Origin: an uncultured Paraprevotella sp.
Lineage (GTDB): Bacteria; Bacteroidota; Bacteroidia; Bacteroidales; Bacteroidaceae
Direction of reading: 5' to 3'
Length of the DNA stretch: 51,953 bases
NCBI GenBank assembly: GCA_944321565.1
Contig: CALULT010000015.1
Location: 1-51,953, forward strand
Part shown: positions 1 to 6,502 of the stretch, piece after piece
Position numbering within the stretch: position 1 is the stretch's first letter
Layout: every line of letters begins with the position of its first letter
Made by a program: the position numbers and the translations under genes
Notes under the pieces: model-generated
Databases searched by the model: none
Told to the model about the DNA's origin: nothing
Seen by the model: only the letters and a program-made list of their open reading frames with translations

Positions 1-428
1 ATATTGCCAATACGTTCTTCCGTGCAGGTGAGATTGAGGCATGGGGACGCGGCATTGAGCGTATCATCACGGCTTGCAAGAATGATGGTTTCTCCACGCC
101 GGAGTTCCGTTATGATGCTTCGGGTATATGGACAACCTTTAAGTTTGAGTATCCGGAGAGGGCAACTACCCAAAACGGACAAAACACTACCCAAAAGAAG
201 ACCATACAAAAGACCATACAAAAGACCATACAAAAGCTAACGGAGCAACAACAAGCCATACTGGTCTATCTGAATGAACACCCCAATGCCACACGAAAAG
301 AGTTATGTGAGAAGATTCCTGATGCGACAATGGGAGGTATCATTCACAACCTTTCCCGCCTTCAAGAACTTGGTTTGCTAAAACGTATAGGAGGCAGGAA
401 ACAAGGATACTGGCAAATTATAGAATAA
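1..428 (+). CDS. C-terminal part of AlbA_2/HATPase_c_4-type ATP-binding regulator (truncated by window edge)
   Basis: The reading frame is open from the first bases and ends at TAA 426-428, so only the last 141 residues are present. The opening residues (IANTFFRAGEIEAWGRGIER) match the C-terminal ATPase-like part of proteins often annotated as 'putative DNA-binding' or RecG-like, with an AlbA_2 domain normally upstream. A Gln/Thr/Lys linker follows (about residues 52-78), which contains a perfect 12-bp repeat. The last 60 residues look like a winged helix (NATRKELCEKIPDATMGGII, then a recognition-helix-like segment and a basic wing). Family members are common accessory genes on Bacteroidales mobile elements; a role in transcription or defence is inference. 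The next gene starts 6 bp downstream. Confidence 0.75.
   Translation, partial: IANTFFRAGEIEAWGRGIERIITACKNDGFSTPEFRYDASGIWTTFKFEYPERATTQNGQNTTQKKTIQKTIQKTIQKLTEQQQAILVYLNEHPNATRKELCEKIPDATMGGIIHNLSRLQELGLLKRIGGRKQGYWQIIE
201..236 (+). repeat. Three perfect 12-bp in-frame repeats in the linker of the ATP-binding gene
   Basis: The unit ACCATACAAAAG occurs three times back to back and encodes TIQK each time. It lies between the ATPase-like part and the winged helix, so copy number would alter linker length without changing the frame. The context suggests slippage-prone linker variation. Confidence 0.85.
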
Positions 429-434
429 AGAATT

Positions 435-611
435 ATGGATGATTTGGAAGAATTTGAAAGCTGGCACGAGGATTTAATGGCATGGGAGCGTTTTCAAGAT
501 GAGCTTGAAAGAATCAAGGGAGAAAATACCTTCGATGACTTGCACGGCTTTGAGGATAAAAGATTATCTTTGCAGCAGGAAACCTCCACGCAATCTGGCG
601 CAGAACGATAG
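435..611 (+). CDS. Small acidic hypothetical protein, 58 residues
   Basis: ATG at 435 lies 6 bp after the stop of the preceding gene and the frame ends at TAG 609-611. The product is highly charged and acidic (starts MDDLEEFESWHEDLMAWERF), with no signal peptide and no Cys. I do not recognise a family. The tight spacing suggests co-transcription with the ATP-binding gene. The stop codon coincides with the start of a tRNA-T-arm-like sequence, so the last codons may have been created by an integration junction. A strong terminator follows 31 bp downstream. Confidence 0.55.
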   Translation: MDDLEEFESWHEDLMAWERFQDELERIKGENTFDDLHGFEDKRLSLQQETSTQSGAER

Positions 612-632
612 TTCGATTCCTGGTGGCACAAC
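610..632 (+). other. tRNA 3'-end-like fragment, candidate attachment-site remnant
   Basis: The segment GTTCGATTCCTGGTGGCAC (611-629) has the layout of a tRNA T-loop (TTCGATTCC), T-stem 3' strand and acceptor 3' strand. The bases before it (GATAG) cannot pair as a T-stem with CCTGG, and no tRNA body lies upstream, so it is not a functional tRNA. Such a fragment is what an integrase crossover in a tRNA T-arm leaves at one end of an element. The original tRNA was not identified. Confidence 0.4.
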
Positions 633-641
633 TTGAAAATT

Positions 642-682
642 AGAGAGTTACAGCAATGTAGCTCTCTTTTTTATTGTTTTTA
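642..682 (+). terminator. Strong intrinsic terminator
   Basis: A 10-bp stem (AGAGAGTTAC 642-651 against GTAGCTCTCT 658-667, one G-T wobble) with a 6-base loop is followed at once by TTTTTTATTGTTTTT. It would end transcription of the two upstream plus-strand genes, or of a tRNA that formerly ended at 630. Confidence 0.88.
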
Positions 683-708
683 CCCCTTGTTTTAGCCCCG
701 ATATATGG

Positions 709-728
709 GGTCAGTCCGAAAACCCGGG
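709..728 (+). repeat. Extra solo end resembling the inverted repeat of the 214-bp element
   Basis: GGTCAGTCCGAAAACCCGGG closely resembles the left end of the 214-bp element that starts 80 bp downstream (GATCAGTCCGGAAAACGGG). It may be a nested or partial copy. No matching right end was found nearby. Confidence 0.4.
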
Positions 729-789
729 AAATCCATACAGGCTACGACTGTTACCCCATATCACCCTCCGCTTGCAACGCAAAAACAGG

Positions 790-1003
790 GGATCAGTCCG
801 GAAAACGGGTTGTATCGGCATGTCTTATCATTGGGGAAACCAAATCATATAGCTTACTTGGTTGTACGATTAGTAATCGTCCGCCTGTACGATTATAAAT
901 CGTCACGCTGTACGATTATAAATCGTGCAAAGAAGTCAGTTATATGCATCGGGGCATAAAGAGTACTGCATCGTCTTCCGCAACGGGTTTTTCAGACAGA
1001 TCC
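790..1003. repeat. 214-bp intergenic element, copy A1, with inverted-repeat ends and three phased palindromes
   Basis: The ends are imperfect 23-bp inverted repeats (790-812 and 981-1003). Inside are three copies of ACGATT-NNN-AATCGT at 866-880, 889-903 and 912-926, spaced exactly 23 bp apart. A second copy of identical length is at 20897-21110. The two copies share long tracts such as ATCGGCATGTCTTATCATTG. There is no coding capacity worth calling. It lies 8 bp beyond the stop codon of the acyl-CoA ligase gene and might also shape transcript ends. It resembles a MITE or REP-type element. Confidence 0.8.
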
Positions 1004-1011
1004 AAAACAGG

Positions 1012-2841
1012 TCATGCTTCAGGCGGAAGGATGTCCTCGGCATACATGGCATCAATTTCCGTGGCATAATTGCGGTTTACCACCGGACGCTTCACTTTCA
1101 GCGTATTGGTCAGTTCGCCCTTTTCCATACTGAACGGTTCGGGCAACAGCGTAATACGTTTCACTTGCTCATAATGGGCGAATTCCTGTTGCAAGGTGTC
1201 AATGCGGAACAAAATCATTTTGTTTATATCCGGATTGCGACACAAGTCAGCCCTGTCTGTGAACGGAATATGATGGCGGCGGGCAAAAGCCTCCAACAGT
1301 TCATATTCGGGCACAATTAATGCGGAAACGAACTTACGTTGGTCGGCAATCACCACGATTTGGTCGATGTAACGGTCCACCACCAACTTCGACTCTATCA
1401 TCTGTGGCGCGATATATTTCCCGTTAGAAGTCTTGAACAAATCCTTGATGCGGTCGGTCAGGAAAAGTTCCCCGTTTTTCAGATACCCCGCATCGCCCGT
1501 ATGGAACCATCCTTCGGCATCAATGGTATCCCGCGTGACACTCTCTTTATGGTAATAACCTTTAGTAATCGTCGAGCCACGCAAAAGAATCTCATTGTTA
1601 TCCCCGAACTTCAGCTGAAGGCCGTCAATAAGCCTTCCCACAGAACCGATGGTCTTATGTGCGCCAATATGGTCGCACGACACGGTGGCCGTGGACTCCG
1701 TCAGCCCGTAGCCCGCCACCATCTGGATACCTGCCGAATGCACGAACTCCTCCACGAGCGGCGGAATGGCTGCTCCAGCCGTGGGAAAGAAATTGGCTTT
1801 CTCCAGTCCCAACGTCTTTTTCAACAAGGCAATGACAGTCTTTTCAAAAAACGCATAACGCAGGCGCAAAGACACCGGAGGAATCAGCCCCCGCATGCGA
1901 TAGTCCACATTGTAAACCTTGCCCACCAGCAAGGCTTCGTGCATCAGCTTGCGCTGCACGGGATTGCTTTGGCGAATCCTTTCATGCACACCCGCATACA
2001 CCTTTTCCCAAAAACGGGGCACGGCGCACATGCACGTGGGATGCACCTCCTGCAAGGACTGCAAGATGTCGGCCGGACGCAGATTGACAGCCAGGCGCGC
2101 ACCTTCGGCTATGCAGAGATAAGACCACGCCCGTTCAAACACATGCGTGAAAGGAAGGAAGTTCAACACCACATCCTTCTCGCTCAACGGCAACACCTTG
2201 TCGTTGGCAATCAATGCATCATGATACATCCGGTGGGTCAGCATCACCCCCTTGCTTGCCCCCGTGGTCCCCGATGTATAAAGGATGTTAGCCAGGTCAT
2301 CCAGCCGTAAGGCGGCGGAACGGCGGTCGATTTCGTCCTGCACATGTAACCCGTCGGCCATCTGCAGGAACTCGTCGAAATACATCGAGACCTTGTCCTG
2401 CGGATTCTTCACCACCGTGCGGTCAAACATAATCAGCTTCTGCAAGGTGGGGCAATGCGGCATGCAACGGAAGGCAGTGTCATACTGGTACTGTTCACCC
2501 ACGAATACATAACGCACCTGCGCGTCGTTCACCATGTAAGTGACCTGGCTTTCGGAACTCGTCGCATAAAAAGGAATGGTCACCGCCCGGATGCCGTATG
2601 CCCCAAAGTCCACATACAGGCACTCCGGCTTGTTCTGCGAGAACACGGCCAAGTTTTCCTGCACACCTACCCCCAGGGCCAACAACGACGCGGACACACG
2701 GCGCACCACGGCCGAAAACTCGTCCCACGACACCGGCAACCATTCATTCCGCTCATAGTCGCGATAAGTCATCACTGTCTCGTCGCCGAAACGCGCCGCC
2801 TGGTCATGCACAAGGACTGAAAAAGGACTCGTATTTAACAT
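1012..2841 (-). CDS. Long-chain fatty acid-CoA ligase (AMP-forming)
   Basis: The 609-residue product is a full-length ANL-superfamily enzyme that would adenylate a long-chain fatty acid with ATP and transfer it to CoA at the membrane. The P-loop-like motif YTSGTTGASKG is at residues 188-198. The A5 motif GYGLTEST and the A7/A8 motifs GWFHTGDAGYLKNGELFLTD and the following DR-K region lie in the second half in the usual order. Length matches the roughly 600-residue bacterial FadD15/FAA1-like group. The start is an ATG 24 bp from a TATCTTTG -7 box. It is transcribed divergently from the M20 deacylase. Exact chain-length preference cannot be read from the sequence. Confidence 0.92.
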   Translation of the reverse strand: MLNTSPFSVLVHDQAARFGDETVMTYRDYERNEWLPVSWDEFSAVVRRVSASLLALGVGVQENLAVFSQNKPECLYVDFGAYGIRAVTIPFYATSSESQVTYMVNDAQVRYVFVGEQYQYDTAFRCMPHCPTLQKLIMFDRTVVKNPQDKVSMYFDEFLQMADGLHVQDEIDRRSAALRLDDLANILYTSGTTGASKGVMLTHRMYHDALIANDKVLPLSEKDVVLNFLPFTHVFERAWSYLCIAEGARLAVNLRPADILQSLQEVHPTCMCAVPRFWEKVYAGVHERIRQSNPVQRKLMHEALLVGKVYNVDYRMRGLIPPVSLRLRYAFFEKTVIALLKKTLGLEKANFFPTAGAAIPPLVEEFVHSAGIQMVAGYGLTESTATVSCDHIGAHKTIGSVGRLIDGLQLKFGDNNEILLRGSTITKGYYHKESVTRDTIDAEGWFHTGDAGYLKNGELFLTDRIKDLFKTSNGKYIAPQMIESKLVVDRYIDQIVVIADQRKFVSALIVPEYELLEAFARRHHIPFTDRADLCRNPDINKMILFRIDTLQQEFAHYEQVKRITLLPEPFSMEKGELTNTLKVKRPVVNRNYATEIDAMYAEDILPPEA

Positions 2842-2864
2842 AGCATTGACTTTTAAATCCTACA

Positions 2865-2872
2865 CAAAGATA
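2865..2872 (-). promoter_or_regulatory. Bacteroidetes -7 box for the acyl-CoA ligase gene
   Basis: On the minus strand the sequence reads TATCTTTG, a perfect TAnnTTTG, 23 bp upstream of the ATG. No TTTG sits at ideal -33 spacing, so the call rests on the -7 box. Confidence 0.6.
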
Positions 2873-2935
2873 AGGTTTTAATCCAAACAAACCCTAAGAT
2901 TCCCTCAAAATATTTAATTTTCCCGCAGAAAAGCC

Positions 2936-2943
2936 TAACTTTG
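2936..2943 (+). promoter_or_regulatory. Bacteroidetes -7 box for the M20 deacylase gene
   Basis: TAACTTTG fits TAnnTTTG and ends only 7 bp before the ATG at 2951. Transcription would start almost at the initiation codon, giving a leaderless or near-leaderless mRNA, unless the ATG at 2969 is used. Confidence 0.6.
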
Positions 2944-2950
2944 TGGAAAA

Positions 2951-4030
2951 ATGACCCAACACGACATCATGGACATTGCTAATTTGACCCAAGAAGCCAC
3001 CGGCCTGCTGGAAGCCATGGTCGGCATCCCGTCCGTCAGCCGGGAAGAAAAGGAAGTGGCCGACCTGCTGGAACATTTCATGCACGAACATAGGTTGCGC
3101 CCCCACCGGGCAGGCAACAACCTGTGGTGCATCGCGCCCGGCTTCGACACCAACCGCCCCACCCTTTTGCTGAACGCACATATCGACACCGTGAAGCCGG
3201 CTTCCAGCTGGACCAAAGACCCGTTCCGCCCTACTTGGGAAGACGGGCGGCTGTATGGCCTGGGCACCAACGACGACGGTGCCAGCGTGGTATGCCTCCT
3301 GCAGGCGTTCCGCACACTCTCTTGCAAGCCGCAGGCTTATAACATGGTTTACCTGGCTTCCTGCGAAGAAGAAGTGTCGGGCAAGAACGGCATTGAGATG
3401 GCACTCCCGATCCTGCCCCGCATCGACGTGGCTTTGGTGGGCGAACCGACTGGCATGCAGCCTGCCATTGCCGAGAAAGGACTGATGGTGCTCGATGTCA
3501 CGGAGCATGGCAAGTCTGGACATGCGGCCCGCGACGAAGGAGACAATGCGATATACAAGGCTCTCACAGACATGGAGTGGTTCCGCACCTTCCGTTTCCC
3601 GAAAACGTCCCCGCTCCTGGGCGACGTGAAAATGACGGTGACCATCATACAGGCCGGCACCCAACATAACGTCGTGCCCGACCGCTGTGTGTTCACCGTG
3701 GACGTGCGCAGCAACGAGAACTATTCCAACGAATCCATCTATGAAACCGTCCGTGCCCATGTGCAAGGCGAAGTGAAAGCCCGTTCGTTCCGCCTGAACT
3801 CCTCCCGCATCGACCCATGCCATCCGCTTGTGGCCCGCGCCCAGGCCATGGGGCGCACCCCTTTCGGCTCTCCCACGCTTTCCGACCAAGCCCTGATGCC
3901 TTTCCCTTCCTTGAAAATGGGTCCCGGCAGTTCTTCACGCTCCCACACCGCCGACGAATATGTCACCAAAGGCGAATTGCAGGAAGCCATCAGGCTGTAT
4001 CTCGACCTCTTGGACGGATTAACCTTTTGA
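2951..4030 (+). CDS. M20-family metallo-hydrolase, ArgE/DapE-like N-acyl amino acid deacylase
   Basis: The 359-residue product is a cytoplasmic dizinc amidohydrolase. Visible motifs are LLNAHIDTV (metal His77, Asp79), GTNDDGAS (bridging Asp near 108), CEEEVSG (catalytic Glu near 140-141), GEPTG (Glu165) and a C-terminal [10 protein letters not shown] metal His. Length is typical for the acetylornithine/succinylornithine deacetylase branch. Bacteroides make arginine through N-succinylated intermediates, so a desuccinylase role is plausible but is inference; DapE-type or peptidase activity is possible. ATG 2951 was chosen; ATG 2969 would remove six residues and leave a short leader. It stands alone, divergent from the acyl-CoA ligase. 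Confidence 0.85.
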   Translation: MTQHDIMDIANLTQEATGLLEAMVGIPSVSREEKEVADLLEHFMHEHRLRPHRAGNNLWCIAPGFDTNRPTLLLNAHIDTVKPASSWTKDPFRPTWEDGRLYGLGTNDDGASVVCLLQAFRTLSCKPQAYNMVYLASCEEEVSGKNGIEMALPILPRIDVALVGEPTGMQPAIAEKGLMVLDVTEHGKSGHAARDEGDNAIYKALTDMEWFRTFRFPKTSPLLGDVKMTVTIIQAGTQHNVVPDRCVFTVDVRSNENYSNESIYETVRAHVQGEVKARSFRLNSSRIDPCHPLVARAQAMGRTPFGSPTLSDQALMPFPSLKMGPGSSSRSHTADEYVTKGELQEAIRLYLDLLDGLTF

Positions 4031-4385
4031 AGCCGCAATAAAGGAGCAAGTCCAAAATCCTGAGGCTGCGAGAATCGCGCATTCATGCCCCCATGGCGGG
4101 ACTGATGGAAATATCGCAATCTCACACCATTACCGGATGACACATTGTCAATCCGCCTTGCCCCTCCGCTATCTTTTTGACTGGCCGGAAGGGAGTCTTG
4201 GCGCAAGAAACCAAGCCGGGCGAAAGCCCAAACCGGAATCCTGTGACAAAATGCTTCACGCGGCCTGCATGGAAAAAGCCGTCAAATAGCACGGAAGGGA
4301 CGGTTTGAAGCCCGCGAAAGGATGGACGGCATGTGCATACTCATCATCTTTCAATTCCGGAAACGATTTCTCGGGAAAATGCCAA

Positions 4386-4426
4386 AAACTGTTTTAAACT
4401 CACCATGCGATAAATTCAAAATAGTT
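4386..4426. repeat. Short hairpin of the AAACTGTTTTGAATTT family
   Basis: The left arm (AAACTGTTTTAAAC, 4386-4399) pairs imperfectly with the right arm (AAATTCAAAATAGTT, 4412-4426). The arms resemble the ends of the 193-bp element at 48211-48403. The hairpin sits exactly at the 3' end of the truncated gene remnant, suggesting that its insertion or formation cut the gene. Confidence 0.6.
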
Positions 4427-4555
4427 CTAAAAGGTTAACCCCGACCGTACCACATCGGGAGTACCACACGCTGTGAAGTCGTCAGGGATAAATATTGTCC
4501 CCTCCTTTGCCTGTTCCACAATATCGCACATCGTGTAAGAACTGTTTGCGCCCAT
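4427..4555 (-). pseudogene. Truncated N-terminal remnant, possibly DUF6088/AbiEi-like
   Basis: From ATG 4555 on the minus strand there are 42 codons reading MGANSSYTMCDIVEQAKEGT, then an IFIPDDF segment and GTPDVVRSGL. This pattern (short helix, GTIF-x-DDF, then a recognition-helix-like VRSGL) resembles the start of DUF6088 or AbiEi-type winged-helix proteins linked to type IV toxin-antitoxin systems. The frame stops at TAG 4427-4429, directly at a hairpin, and no winged-helix remainder follows. The family assignment is from memory of the pattern and is uncertain. A -7 box lies upstream. Confidence 0.4.
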
Positions 4556-4571
4556 AATCGCGATTTTGCCA

Positions 4572-4579
4572 CAAAAATA
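4572..4579 (-). promoter_or_regulatory. -7 box upstream of the truncated remnant
   Basis: On the minus strand it reads TATTTTTG, 17 bp before the ATG of the remnant. It lies inside a 10-bp-arm palindrome GCCACAAAAA...TTTTTGTGGC (4568-4593). Confidence 0.45.
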
Positions 4580-4593
4580 ATATTTTTTGTGGC

Positions 4594-4952
4594 TCAGTAG
4601 ATTTTTAGTGGGGGGTTAATAAATTCTGCACGGGCCGTAATGCTCCTTCTGTTCTCCATGCGGATGCCAAAACTGTCCCGCCTCGCAGGGGGACGAGCCC
4701 CGAAGGGGCGGAGGGGGTCTTACGCCCACGGGAACAACACCGGACGCATCTGCGGATAACATAAACGGGTCGGAAAAAGAGGAAAGTCACTCTTGTGCAT
4801 GGGAAACCCCTCCGGCCCTGCGGGCCACCTCCCCTACAAGGCGGAGGAGTTTTGCCTCCGGACGGACAAACCTTTGTTGCGATGGATCTCAAATCTGTCG
4901 CAGCATATCAGAGGGGTAGCATGAAACCGTTTCCCCACTGAATTTCTACTGA
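4594..4952. mobile_element. Inverted-repeat-bounded insertion with 11-bp direct flanks (MITE-like candidate)
   Basis: Imperfect 20-bp inverted repeats (TCAGTAGATTTTTAGTGGGG at 4594-4613 against 4933-4952, about 17 of 20 matching) enclose a 359-bp segment without a transposase. TTTTTTGTGGC occurs immediately left (4583-4593) and again 3 bp right of the element (4956-4966), as expected of a target-site duplication. The interior is the GC-rich repeat D1. Alternatively the repeats arose by local duplication. Confidence 0.5.
4673..4860. repeat. GC-rich intergenic repeat, family D, copy D1
   Basis: It begins CTGTCCCGCCTCGCAGGGGG, continues through a CCCCGAAGGGG hairpin and CACGGGAACAACACCGGACG, and ends with CCCTGCGGGCCACCTCCCCT and CGGAGGAGTTTTGCCTCCG. 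Related copies are at 11179-11407 (inverted, different middle) and 37462-37590 (first half only). Confidence 0.75.
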
Positions 4953-4996
4953 CCCTTTTTTGTGGCACTCCGTAATTCCACATGGAATTTATTTAA

Positions 4997-5052
4997 AAAC
5001 TGTTTTGAATTTATCGTGCGATGATTTTGAATGGGTATTCGAGACAGTTTTG
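4997..5052 (+). repeat. Half copy of the 193-bp nested-hairpin element (family F)
   Basis: AAACTGTTTTGAATTTATCG and the next ~35 bp match the left part of the element at 48211-48403 (GTGCGATGAT, then GAGxCAGTTTTG). No matching right end is present before the next repeat. Confidence 0.65.
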
Positions 5053-5111
5053 ATTAAGCGAGGCAAGGCAAGCAGTCTTGTCATACCGAGCGTGAGAAAC
5101 CTACTTTCCAA

Positions 5112-5201
5112 AAAGGATATACTTACTTGGCAAAGTAAGATATCTTATTTGCCCAAGTAAGATATCTTACTTTGCCATCGCAGTATATCTTACTTTAAAA
5201 G
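5112..5201. repeat. Palindromic AAGTAAGATATCTTACTT cluster, copy E1
   Basis: The region contains the perfect 18-bp palindrome AAGTAAGATATCTTACTT, a near copy, and further CAGTATATCTTACTTT and GGATATACTTACTT half-sites. A related cluster is at 42327-42412. It lies in the 3' flank of the EnvC-like gene, 15 bp past its stop, and could affect transcript ends. Confidence 0.75.
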
Positions 5202-5215
5202 GCCACCTCCCCCGC

Positions 5216-6502
5216 TCAGCGTCCTATCCAAACCTCCGGATTCAGTTTCTGCGTTTCCTTGCGGAGCTGGAAATGCAACACACAATGGCCGTTGCCGTCG
5301 TCTTCCACCTTGCCGAGGATGTCGCGGGCCTTAACTTCCTGCCCCTTGGCCACCCGCACGGAAGACAAGTTGCAATAGACGGAAATATAGCTGCCATGAC
5401 GCACCATGACATTCCTGGTGCCGCCAAACTGGAACACGGCCGACACGACACCGTCGAAAACAGAACGGGCCATGGCACCCGGACGACCCACATAGTTGGT
5501 GCCTTTGTTGTCGAGCTTCACGTTCTTCAGCCCCGGCACATTATAAACCCCGAAGCGGCTGCCCAACATGTAATTGCCCGTAATGGGCACGGGCAGACGC
5601 CCCTTGTTGCGCACGAAGCTGCCATTCAAAGCCTGGTCTTGCGGCGTAATCCATTTATACTCCGAGGGGATGGCACTTTCCTCCTGCTTCTTTCCGGAAG
5701 ACGTGGCCTTCGCTTTGCGCTGCCGGGCCGCCTTTTTCCGTGCTTCGGCCTCGGCACGCTTGCGTTCTTGCTCCACTTCCCAAGCTATCAGCTCGTCTAT
5801 TTTGCGGTCCAGCGCAGCCAACTGGCGGCGTTGTTCCTCCACTTCCTTTTCCAATACCTTCTGCCGCTTCTGCAGCCCGGCCACATTTTTCGTCTCCTCC
5901 TCGTGTTGCTGTTGCAAGAGCGCCTTCTGTTTTTCGCATTCGGCCACCAAGCGGTCATTTTCGGCCTTGACGGCCAACAATTTGTCCTTTCGCTTCAACA
6001 ACTCGTTACGCTTCTCCACGATGTGCTCGCCCAAGCGGTGCTGATAGTCGGCATATTCGCGGGCATAACGCGAACGGCGATACATTTGCGTCACCGTGTG
6101 GCTGGACAATATGAAAAGCAAGGGACTTCCGGCCGACCGGTTGACCCGTGCATAGCGCAACGCCTTCGCGTAATCCTCCTTTTTCTTTTCCAGGTCGCGT
6201 TCCGTGCGCTCCACCTCAGCCTGCAGCCGGCCGGCTTCTGCCGACAAGGCACGGATTTGCACCTCCATCGTGTCGATATAACGCTGGCGGTTTTCTATCT
6301 GGTTGGTAAGGATATGGATGTCGCGCATCTTGGAAGTCACGTCCTTCTCGGTGGACTTCAACTCCTTGCGCGAACGGTCCAGGTCTTTCTGCATCTCCTT
6401 TTTCTGCGACTGCAAGGTCTTCACCTTGCGGCCGGACTGCGCACCTGCCGCAAACACACCACAGACCCAAAGGGCAGCAAAAAGCCAGCACCGGAAACTC
6501 AT
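5216..6502 (-). CDS. EnvC/NlpD-like murein hydrolase activator with degenerate LytM domain
   Basis: The 428-residue protein has an N-terminal signal peptide (cleavage near GVFAAGA-Q), a long charged coiled coil (about residues 25-260) and a C-terminal M23/LytM-type domain (about 300-428). The zinc-binding first His of active M23 enzymes is not seen where expected (KGTNYVGRPG in place of an HxGxD block), while HGSYISVYCNLSSV and LHFQLRK are retained. That matches EnvC-type factors, which activate amidases and do not cut peptidoglycan themselves. It would act in the periplasm at the septum. It is last in the operon; its ATG overlaps the stop of the DUF4292 gene by 4 bp. Confidence 0.85.
   Translation of the reverse strand: MSFRCWLFAALWVCGVFAAGAQSGRKVKTLQSQKKEMQKDLDRSRKELKSTEKDVTSKMRDIHILTNQIENRQRYIDTMEVQIRALSAEAGRLQAEVERTERDLEKKKEDYAKALRYARVNRSAGSPLLFILSSHTVTQMYRRSRYAREYADYQHRLGEHIVEKRNELLKRKDKLLAVKAENDRLVAECEKQKALLQQQHEEETKNVAGLQKRQKVLEKEVEEQRRQLAALDRKIDELIAWEVEQERKRAEAEARKKAARQRKAKATSSGKKQEESAIPSEYKWITPQDQALNGSFVRNKGRLPVPITGNYMLGSRFGVYNVPGLKNVKLDNKGTNYVGRPGAMARSVFDGVVSAVFQFGGTRNVMVRHGSYISVYCNLSSVRVAKGQEVKARDILGKVEDDGNGHCVLHFQLRKETQKLNPEVWIGR

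Larger units (their letters stand above)
4031..5215. other. Gene-poor repeat region between the M20 gene and the EnvC-like gene
   Basis: No intact gene is supported over 1185 bp. Bases 4031-4385 hold nothing I recognise. The rest contains a small hairpin, a truncated gene remnant (4427-4555), a GC-rich repeat within an inverted-repeat pair (4594-4952), a half copy of the AAACTGTTTTGAATTT repeat (4997-5052) and a palindromic AAGTAAGATATC cluster (5112-5201). Each is entered separately. Confidence 0.7.

Noticed and set aside
611-640. A functional tRNA gene
   Set aside because: Only the T-loop and 3' acceptor-like part is present. Upstream bases cannot form T, anticodon or D stems.
4440-4600. 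A riboswitch or structured leader near the 4.5-kb palindrome
   Set aside because: The only strong structure is a simple AT-rich palindrome at 4568-4593, and the downstream frame is a truncated gene. No known riboswitch core was recognised.
4605-4892. Minus-strand open frame of 95 codons in the GC-rich repeat
   Set aside because: It is composed of family D repeat sequence (translation rich in Arg, Gly, Pro) and related frames occur at the other D copies.
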